A stretch of DNA of 64,000 nucleotides. It comes from Haliclystus octoradiatus. Its lineage: Eukaryota > Cnidaria > Staurozoa > Stauromedusae > Haliclystidae. The notes under the pieces are model-generated. The model was not told where the DNA came from. It did not search any database and saw only the letters and a program-made list of their open reading frames with translations. Position 1 is the stretch's first letter. Every line of letters starts with the position of its first letter. This document shows positions 10,915 to 21,600 of the stretch, in pieces. Location: positions 37,565,845-37,629,844 of the forward strand of contig OU744447.1 in the NCBI GenBank assembly GCA_916610825.1, given 5' to 3'. The translations under genes were made by a program, and so were the position numbers.

Positions 10915-12559
10915 ATTAAGGATTGGAATGGCTTATATATTTGAATGGTGGACCATTATCCTCTCCTACGAGCACTCAAATCATTAAATATGTACATATA
11001 TTAATTTAAACATAAATCTCGGTATGGATTGACAATTAGGCGAGAGGATCGAACGATGACAGATAAATCGGTGACAGATAATCGAGTTCCGATGGATATT
11101 TCTTTCTCAGAACATGCAGATCACTCAATGTGAAATGAGAAGCTAATAATATAATGTCGATCGTTAAATACGAATAATTTTAATTTATCCATTAATATCA
11201 CAATGTACAAAAACACACAATGCACTTATCTGTAAACTGATTTTGATAACGTCATAGTGACTATGATAACACTTTGTTATTAAAGCTCACCAACACGTCT
11301 ACATGATTCAAACGTTTTTACATGAGTAGAATCCGCAAATAGAATCAAATGAGTAAATTTTATAATGAGTTAAAGTTCTATGTTATTAATGACAAATACA
11401 ACTGTTTTATTTATCCTGATTTTGTGGTGTTACTTCTTATATAGCTTTGCATACTTTTTAATATAGCCTGCGTGCAGACAGAATTTTTCTTCGTATAGTC
11501 CGTCTGTGCATTAGCGCCAAATTTACAGAGAACTGAAAAAAAGCTTCTTGGTAAAACGTCAGTAGCAAAATTAAATTTTGATTATTAACAGCGTTTCAGC
11601 TACATTCATTAGCCATTTTCCAGCTATGGTTTAAACAGTAGGTTTTATTTAATTACAGGATGAAATTTGCAATTCTGAAGGTTTACTGTTAAACTAATAT
11701 ATAATTAAAATAGTTTTGTGATGGAATCCGTTACAAATGTAATAAATAGAACCATAACCTTAAATTAACATAACATAAATTTGTAAACCATAACCTTAAA
11801 TTACCTTAAATTACCTAACGAATGTAGCCGAAACGTTGTTAAAAATAAAATTCACCATTGCCACTGACGAAATGCAGAGAACTCCAAGTAAATTATTCAG
11901 ACAGCTTGTATTGTTATACCTGAGATAACGATACAACGATCACCTTTCGATTAGCAGCCAACATCCTTTGTATATATATATAAGGTACAATTTCAACTAG
12001 AATTTCGAATAAATACCTTGAAAATCATATGTAGATTGAACTTATAATTAAACCGTATAGCTTTTGAAGCCTGAATTTGGTCATTTGAATATCGTGGAGA
12101 CTCATCCATTAAAAAAGAACGAAGGATTAGGAATTATAATAGTATTCGCATTTCACATTAGGAAGTTGGCAAACCAGATCTGACAATCTCTTGATTTATA
12201 CGAAAAACATTTGATATAGCTGAATTATTAAGAACTTGCTTTATTAATTTAAACAGTCAACAGACGAATTGAGGTATTATTGAGATTTGTAATTAAAGTC
12301 ATTTATATTTCAAGAAAGTTGTAGGATTAAAGTATAAGCTCAATGTACTAAATACATCTGTGTATAGAGTAAGCCATAGCAAATATTTATAAAAATATAA
12401 AAATCATAAAAATATTATATTTTTATTAGCATATTAGCTGAATATATAATACCAAATTCTATTTTAATGCAAAATTCTATGTTAAAATTGTTTGTTGTCA
12501 TGAAAGGCAGATTGATCCATGGCCGGTATTTTTATATTTTTATATACTTGCATAATTAA
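10915..12559. other. Convergent intergenic region between synaptotagmin (+) and SAXO4 (-) genes
   Basis: No gene seen. It holds a foldback at 11555-11875 and a fragment of the CTGCGTGCAGACAG foldback family at about 11466-11502. A minus-strand AATAAA at about 12427-12422 could serve as the SAXO4 polyadenylation signal. Confidence 0.5.
11555..11875. mobile_element. Foldback element, possibly Penelope-like terminal repeats
   Basis: The left arm begins ACGTCAGTAGCAAAATTAAA and includes AACAGCGTTTCAGCTACATT; the right arm has the inverted counterparts AATGTAGCCGAAACGTTGTT and ending CACTGACG. The phrase 'gccgaaacgttgttaaaaataaaa' resembles the tail seen in the Penelope-like pair at 21042-21794 (ccaaaacgttgag..tcaataaaa). 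Assignment to Penelope is by that resemblance only. Confidence 0.5.
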
Positions 12560-12605
12560 TTAATTAGTTATAGGATTTGCATTCGGATATCTTGCTCGGA
12601 GACTC
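12560..12605 (-). CDS. SAXO4: SAXO4 predicted terminal exon
   Basis: After exon 9 (phase 2, ..HPYTS-AG) a good acceptor (TTCTTTTTATAG) on the minus strand opens a frame encoding SLRARYPNANPITN and a TAA stop. The known family also ends about 20 residues after its L-HP-V/T block, so the size is right. The sequence similarity of this exon alone is too weak to prove it. Confidence 0.55.
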
Positions 12606-15600
12606 CTATAAAAAGAACGGATAAACGGAGATATTAATTATTTAAATAGTCTGAAAAGACACTCAACCTTGTTTGGAAAAATTATGATATTTTGGGCTAG
12701 ATTTTAACCTCGGCATCATGGAATTAAATATTTTAGCCATTTGTATTTTCTTTATTTCTTTTCCAAGGGCTGCTAGTGCAATTTTAAACTTTGAATTGAA
12801 AGAATTGAAGACTTACAAAACTCTACAATCCATATTTCATATTACTATAAACTTATAGAACTTCTTGCAGACTATAGTTTCTGATAAACCATTAAATTCA
12901 ATCAATTTTGCAACACGAAAGACTCCCTTTGCTTCGAGGGCAGGTAGTAACTCCTGGGTTTACATTACACAAAGGAAAATTGTAATTATCTCTTGCTGTA
13001 AGAATATGTTGCTTATTTTAAAGTTTTTTGATTGTTTGGCATTTAGTCTTTCAGAAAAAGGGATCGAAACTTTGAGCATCTTCAAAATCATTACTGCACC
13101 AACATCTTATCAATTTTGAAATTGAAATAACCTAAAAGCTATACCAGCATTTGAATTTTCAGACATCTTACAGATTAGAATTCCAGACAGGATGAGGATC
13201 CATTAAGAGGGGCACGTACCCATATAGCGACCCAATGGCAGTTACCCTCTATAGATCCTTACTCAGCTTTGAGCAGATTAAAGTCATGACTATAAATTTA
13301 TAGTTATATAATAGTACTTATGTTTTCTGTACTGTTTTCATAGTTCTCAATGACATTTGTAAATGCAGAGCTATATATAATTAACTTAATTGGAAAAACA
13401 CAAAAAATCAAACATTCATTTTTGCTACTTCAAATTTCACGCCTAAGCGATCATCATGCAATCTAATCTATGAAATCACTTTATTTTTCATAGACTAGAT
13501 TGCCTGCAGTGATCGATTAGGAGTGATACTTGAAGTAGCAAAAACGAATGTTTGATTTTTTGTGTTTTTCCAATTAAATTCATGACTATAAATCTATAGT
13601 TACATATTTATGTTACCTTGATGTGTAAGGATGTAGGTCGCGTAATTCTACATCTGGGTGACGAATTGATTTATCATGCAATTGCGTTCCTTTCGTGAAA
13701 CCATTTGGTAATTGGGACATGACAGAGCCATCTGTTCGACCCATTCTTTCATTGTCAATTGGATTTTTATTATAATATCTGCATCGATTCAAAATAATAT
13801 AATGGATTCATCATCATCATCATCATCATCATCGCTAGCATATTATACTTATCCAGTCTGTACACATATATTATAGTTCTCACATTAGTGTAATTGGGTC
13901 CTTGTTCTTATAGAGGGGCGCGAGATGGGTCGCAATCACTATATAATTTAGATGTTATATCACCAGATGGTAGCCATTTAATGTTTTCGGATAAAATCAA
14001 GGCTGAGTTGACTTACATGGAGCTTGAACTACAGCCGAGAGTGATACAGTGTCACGGCCGTAAACTACTACCGTGCCTCTGGCCGGTAGGTATGGTATTT
14101 GTCAATTTTATTGGACGAAATGGTCATTAATCCGGAAACAAGGTTTAGCAGTTGCATATTTGGGATCCTCGGTATTTTCTAATACCTTCAAAATTGGACA
14201 AATTGGCAATTTTTGTCTCAATATTGACTGAAGTTTGACTCAAAATTTCTTAGGGTGTGTCATCCCTCCTCGCCCATACACACACACGCGCGTAGGATTT
14301 ATAGCCATGAGTGTAAGCATCATAAATTTATTTCCGTTACATGAAATTCAACCAAGATTAAAGATACAGTAATCAAACCTTAACCAGACATAAAAATGAG
14401 ACTACCATAGGAGAGAGATTGTTAACTATTGATATGTAGAACATGAAAGTTGAAGAATATAGAATACCTTGCTGTATATTCTGTGCCGAATCTCTTTAGA
14501 GTATGTGGTGTTTCGACAGCTTCTACATATTTGCTATTATTCTGTGTGAAGCCAGATTGTTCCTATAGGTACAGCAAATCCTGTATATAAAAGCCAGCTA
14601 CTAGAAGTAGATAAATGGAACACTATAGACAGATGGCTTTTATATACAGGTTTGATTCAATAGAAAATACTATTTTGAACAAAGCAAGAGAGACCACTAT
14701 ATACAGGTGACCGCTGTACAGAGGTGACCGTTATAACAGGTTTGATTATATAACAAACGAGAAATACAAAAACAAATATTTTCGAAAGTGCAGAAGAATC
14801 ATGCTTTAATATGTCATGTTTCACTAACGGAGTAAAGCAAAAGTTCGAAAATTTCGAAACGTTTTTAATTGATAAAAGGAACGTTCATCAGGATCAGGAA
14901 AAGGTCCCCGTAAATTCTTGCAAATTACAAAGACCGTATATAGCCTATGTACGGGACTATGCTCCACATGTGTTTAATGTAAAACTATTTCTTCATTTGG
15001 GAAATTTTCGGGTCAAATTAGCTAGAGTTTAAGAAAAATTGTACTTGAAATAAAAAAAAATAGTTTTATGGCAAGTGTGTATTCTCCAAGCAAAAAGGTG
15101 TCAATTTTGAGAGCACGTAAACAATTGCTTTATGTATAAATATTTTCTGGGAATATATTAGATTTTTTCACTGGATGTTTCCTAATCAAATAAAGATATC
15201 GCCCCTTTAGGGAGTCTCATTTTTTTAAATTTTTTACTTCATTCCGGAAATCGATAAATATTTTAAAAATTTGGAGTGATCAATTTTCATATCTCAAAAC
15301 TCAACGAACAACGTTAGTCATAACTTCGGCATTGCTTCAGATTTCAGTTTCAGCATGGTTTCAGGCACGGAATCAAATACGAACCACAAACAAGCACGTG
15401 ACTCTAAGTGCGTAGAGCCCGCCGGTCAATTTTGCTCCTTTAAATGTGTAAAATTGACTGGCAGCCTTAACGCTCGGTCTATGCCCTGATTCACTACACT
15501 TGTGGATTGAAAATGGCATTCGCTTTTCAACTTTGAGCCTGCAAGGTGCGATGGTTATTTTTTTGTTTTAAGGCTCAGTTAGAATACTTACTTTGTTTCC

Positions 15601-18600
15601 AATGACAACATTTCCTAGTTTTCCTTTCCTATCTATATTAGGCGACCTTCTTTGAAATGCTGTTGTAGTCATACTATAGAAATAGATAATTAAAACATTT
15701 TAGGTCACAAGAATATTGAATAAATTCATTTGGATAAATCTTAGCTTGATGTTACATTAATCCAAATATCTTCAGGTAGAATAAATAACATTGATAATAA
15801 TGTAAACTTTGATTTTGTTTGTGTTATGGAGATTTTTTTGATATATGCTTGCAGAGGACAAATTGTAGTCAGAGTCTATATTGATTAGATTTTAACAGCA
15901 AACACGGAATCCCGTGGATTTTTTCATCTATCAGTTGAATGGTTTATTTTGCAATCACATTGTACTTGTAAAAAAAGTAATGTAGACGGTGTTGCCCTAC
16001 CGAAGTCACCCGTACCACTCCTCTATTTCTAGATGAGTGGCTTTTTTCGCTGAGAGCAATGATTTTAAACTCTTTTTGTTGATCTCAGCTGCGACACTGC
16101 AGATCAATTTCACAAATTTCATAGTAGATAGGTCTCCATTGTCAATGCGCAACGATGCGCCACAGCTACTCACAATGCAATTCCCTTTGGACCATTCCAT
16201 CCGCCATCTTCAGATGGTACTCATTTGATGTTTCAGATAAAGTCAAGGCTGAGTTGACCTTAGGGGATTTGAACCACAGTCGATCAGATATGATCCGATC
16301 TGAAGTTCAGTTGCTCTGCCATCTGAGCTAATCCTTGTAATAATCCTAATAATTGTACTTGAGACACAGTATAAGACAATACTACCGATAACGGTTCACC
16401 AGAAGGTATCTCAAAATTCGAAGGAATATACACTGTTTATTTGCAAGCTTAAAAATAGGACATGTTTTAATATAAAAATTTATAAATATTATGCAAAATT
16501 AATCAAAAATAATTGCAATGCAGAAAAAAAGTACCAAATGTCATCAATTTGATTTATCTAAGTAAATGTCTGAACTTAATGCAACGTAGTAGGACAATAA
16601 ACGAAGCAGAATATGACACTTTCATTTGTATATAGCAAATCGTATGACTACACAGCTTTAGCTAAATGCTTCTGACCAAGGGGATAGTTCTCAATGTTGC
16701 CCTACAAAATAGGCATTCTGCCTGAAGAAGAAGTAACATATATTTGTATTTGGGGGATTCAGTATATTGTAAACTTTGAAAATTGCACGATTTTTGCAAT
16801 TTTTCGTCTTAAAATTGAACGGAATTTGACTCGGAAATTTTTATTGGGGAGTGTGACACATGCATGTTATTCGCCTAGACAATGTATTTTTCTGTGTACA
16901 TTCTTCTTATTATGATGTGCATTGTCTACTTTTCCAGGGGGTAACTCCAATACTGCTGTTATACGGGGACGTGAAAATTCTTCTGGGTCCATATTCCAGC
17001 TGAGAAATATACTTTTGGGTAGGAAATTTCAGATTATTAAACTTTTGGGTCCCATTTTAATTTTCTAGAGAATTCGGGGTAAAAAAAATTGAAGATTTTG
17101 AAAAACAATTAATAATTTAGCAATTTTTTAGATTTTTGGAATCTACATCGGTTACATCGGCTCTTATTGCAGAGTGATGTGCTATTTGAGAATTATTAGC
17201 ACCGCAAAACTGATAGTTTTTCTGGAAATTATACCCCGAATCATTCCCACACTTTACCATATATTGAATTGTTGAATAGTTTATATGCCAATTGAGCACC
17301 TCACATCAGGGTTATGATCGCCTCAAAGTATGAGGCAAGTAGCCCATAGTAAAAATTTAACACACAGAAATTACTGCATGCTGAAATGGTACCCATAAAA
17401 ATAGCACATGCGGCCATATAGAGCCTATATGGAAGTACCCTCCCTGTTCCATGGACTTTTTGGGTAGAATTAAGTTTTTAAAACATTTTGGTAGCTTTTA
17501 TAGGATTTTGGGGACTTTTAGGGTACTTCACTTTTTTCCAAATTGGCACCCATCCATTAATGCAGAGCATGGAGTTACCCCCCGGCTACTATTCATCGAA
17601 GTTTATTAAACTAAACTAAGTTACAAACATTCAATGTTCTAACTAGTATGTATATGTATACACAATACCTGATATTTGGAAACGGATACACAATATTGCT
17701 ATATTCTGCAGGATCGTTCTTTTTTGTTTTTCTTAATGCACTCTGTGTTAAATCATTTGTAGTTGTATAACCCTAAAAATTATAAACATCATTTAAAGTT
17801 TTATTTAATTCATTACTAACTCTATATGCATATTATAGATTGTGTATATGATAATAATAATATATGGCGAAAGAGTCAAAGAATACACATTCACAGATTT
17901 TTTACCCAAAAGTAAGTAAAAGTTAAAAGTTATTGAGTAAAAAAGCTGTCTGAAGGTCGCTGTGGAATGCGTGAAACTTGAGTAACAGTAAAGAATGTGT
18001 ATTCTTTGATTCTTTCGCTATAGATTTTTATTATTATTTACCACTCTGTCAAGTGAAGACATAGAGCCCTATATTATCTGCTATTAGATAATCATAAACT
18101 TTATTATTATTATATATATATATATATGTGCAATGTTTTTTTTCTCCACATTTATCTTGCCTGATGATTGCCTTGGCGTGAAACTAACAGTAGCAAAAAT
18201 ATGAATGTCTGATTTTTTTCGTTTATTCATTAATGTGCAATATGTATGCATGTATACTTTGGAAACGTGCCGGAAGTAATTCGGAATGCCTGACTGCGAT
18301 TCAATTATTGAAGGCGTTCTTATTCCGTTTTATGCACCGTTCTTTGATTTCATGAAGTCGATATTTGATTAGAGCAAATGATAGGATTTGCACATGTAGG
18401 TATAGCAATGCCTCACTTGATGATTTTTCTCCAGGGGAGGCTTTACAGAAAAGGTGCATGAACCAGATATAACCGAATATCCTTCCGTATTAGAGTTGCA
18501 TAACCCTAATACAACATAAGAAATTATTATTTAATATGCTATATTATTGTTTTTAATTGTCTGTTTTATAAGTTAGCTTTATAACTGAGAAATAAAAGAA

Positions 18601-21600
18601 AGCCTTCAAATATATGTTTGAACTGATGTAATCAGATGTCCTTCCGAATCAGAATGCGGAATATCAAGTGCGGGTTTCAAGTAATAAGATGCGTTCCTAC
18701 CTTGTATGGTTCGGGTGAGTAACATTTTGTTACAACTGAATCTTTTGTATACCCTGTGCCTCTTTCTGCCCGTTTGGAAATTGGTTGCGCATTCATTGGG
18801 TCCTGAAAAATATCGAACAAAGTCTCAAAAACATGTAGGGAAACTGATGATCTATAGGTCTAGACCTTTTTTGAATTTTGACGTCATAATCGAAATCAAC
18901 CTTGCAATTATATTGGCGTGTTCGTGTGTTTGTAAATTCTATAGGATAAACATCTTTAAATAATTCCCTTCCAAATTTGACGATAACGTTTTGGTTTTGC
19001 CAGAGGCTCAAAGCTGAAGAAGAATAGGAAACTCCAACGTATCATTAAAAAGTATTTCTGGACTAGTTTACATCAATTTGTTGAGTTTTTTCTTCTGGCT
19101 TTTGATCGGTAAAAGGCCTTACAATACTACTAGGCTGATTAAGGAGAAAAGTTACTCAGAAGTTCAAACTTATCCGATATTTTTACCCGTTATTTGACAG
19201 TGCTGCAACTATGCAATAAAATGTCACGCCCTATCCAATCAACGAAAATTATTAAAATTCAATTTTACTTCATATTTGGATCATTACAGCCTAGTAGAGG
19301 CGTCCTACGTGTTGTTTCATAATTATTTCATTATTTGCCAGGTGAAGGGTTAAAGAAATCATACCAAGAAAAGCTGTCTCGTTAAGAAATACTAACATTG
19401 TAGAGTTTTCATATAATCTGAGGACATACGCTTGCAAATGTTTGTATTCATATTTACTACACTCGTAAAAATTGGAAGACACTCAGGAAGTGTTAAATGC
19501 ACTCACCTCCGGCTCAAGCTTTCAACATTCTACTCCTGTCTCCCAACATCCTCATTTATTCAATATGAATACAAACAGGGTAACCAAGGGTGTGTTAACC
19601 CCTTATTGTTATTTAGTTGGAATATTCAAATGTGTAATACAATTCAGTCAAATGCGTAATACAATTCACAGATAACAAAATTTAGTTTAACCAATTCGAT
19701 ATTTTACATTTCGGCGAACTTAATCGACATGAAGGATTCAATTAGATTATACCTATAATACACTGTTCTTAAGTTTAATTTGTAGGAATGATATCTCATT
19801 AGATTTATCAGTTTTTGTGATGGAAATTTTAGCCGAAATAACGTTAAATCAATTCATAGTTGTTGAAATAAATTTTTTATTTTGTATTATATATAAATGT
19901 TTCAGACCTGTGTTGTGACCTGGCAGTCTGCATATAGCAATGCTACTTACCAGAGGTGTACGGAGTCCGAATCCAAGAAAATTACTTCTAGGAGTGTTTG
20001 ACTCCGATTCCGACTACGAAAATGTAAGAAAAATAGACTCCAACCCCGACTCCTGCACCGAAATATTTCGGACAAACTCGCGTAAATAGTTCGAAAACGG
20101 ATTAATTTATCTACTCAAAATTAAGCAAATATATACAAATAAACTAACATATTCTGAAATACGAGGGGAAATACCTAACCAATTCAGCCTCTATTTACAA
20201 TTTTCAACTTGCAAATAATTATTAAGAAATTACCAAGCCTGCATTCTGAGTCTCCGGCTCAGACTCCTTCTCCTGACTGGCAAAATAGTTCACTCCTGTG
20301 CCCGCGTCTCCTGTTAAAATGTGTGTACCCTGCCTGAGTGGGAATTAGACTCCGGTCCCTGTACACATCTCTGCCACTTACCATAATCCTAGGTGATCGA
20401 TTTGAGAAATCAGTTTTCATAACGCTAGAACCGATCGGCAGGTACCAGTTCTATAAATCAAATACATTCGTACATTATTATTTGAACGAACATTTTTAAA
20501 CAAAAAAAAAACAGGATGATACTAATTAATGTAGCAAAAATGACCAGTGAGCTCTACGCGTTTAGAGTTACATGCGTGTTTGTCGTTTGTATTGTTTGTG
20601 TGCCTGAAATCATACTGAAACTTGAAATTTGATGCCATGCCGAAGTCATGACCGACATTGATCGTTGAATTCAGGCAAGCAAAAACAAAACGACGATGGA
20701 TTTATGCATTGAAATGGTATTATCTTTCCGATAAACTATGCAACAAGTGTTGAGTTTTGCACCATTTTCATGAACACTTCTGAATAAAACTCACCCTTTC
20801 ATCATTATACGATTGTGAAGGAAGAAATGTGATTGGTTCAATATTTTGCGCATGCGTAAAGCCAGATCCTTCTTTTGGACCAACTGTTCTTTGTGAGATG
20901 TCAACTGAAAAATAATAAAGTGAAGAATGAACTCTATAGTCATCATCATTATCCGACATCATCATCAACATTTCTTCAGAAAATCTTACGAGAAAGAAAT
21001 ATAACATTTGATGAGTAGCTTCTTCTTAAAGCATTTAATAGCAAAAATCAAAGACAACAGTAATTTTGAAGATGTTTTATTGATAAAACTCAACGTTTTG
21101 GCCATCGTCTGTGACCATTTTCAAGAGTGAAAGAGATTTTATTTTATTAAGTTAACTTTTATACTGTAAGTAGTTAATTTATTTCTAATTTATGACTTGA
21201 ACTTCCTAGGTTACCTAATTGTAAAACGAAAAACAAAAAACTAAATTTTTGTTTGATAAAATAGAATAAGAAATTAACTTAAAATAATTTGGATCGTATT
21301 GAATCTGATTGACCATTCAGGTTTGATTGTAAGTCCCTGATAAAAAGTATTTCGTAAACGAGGCAGTCCCATTTGAAACTGCAATGTTTTAAAACTTTGT
21401 TCCTCGCTTTACACCAAAGAATAGAAGAGCACAGCAGAAAGAGTTCCGCAATTGAGAAACATATACAACAACACAATCAAACAATAGACGATGTAGTCGA
21501 TGATTTTAAAGTTTTAAAACATTGCAGCTCCAAACGGGACTTTAAATTATTTTAAGTCAATTTCTTATTCTATTTTATCAAATAAAAGTTGTTGTTTTTT

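Noticed and set aside
13894-14130. 78-codon plus-strand frame
   Set aside because: It is the opposite strand of a tRNA-derived SINE.
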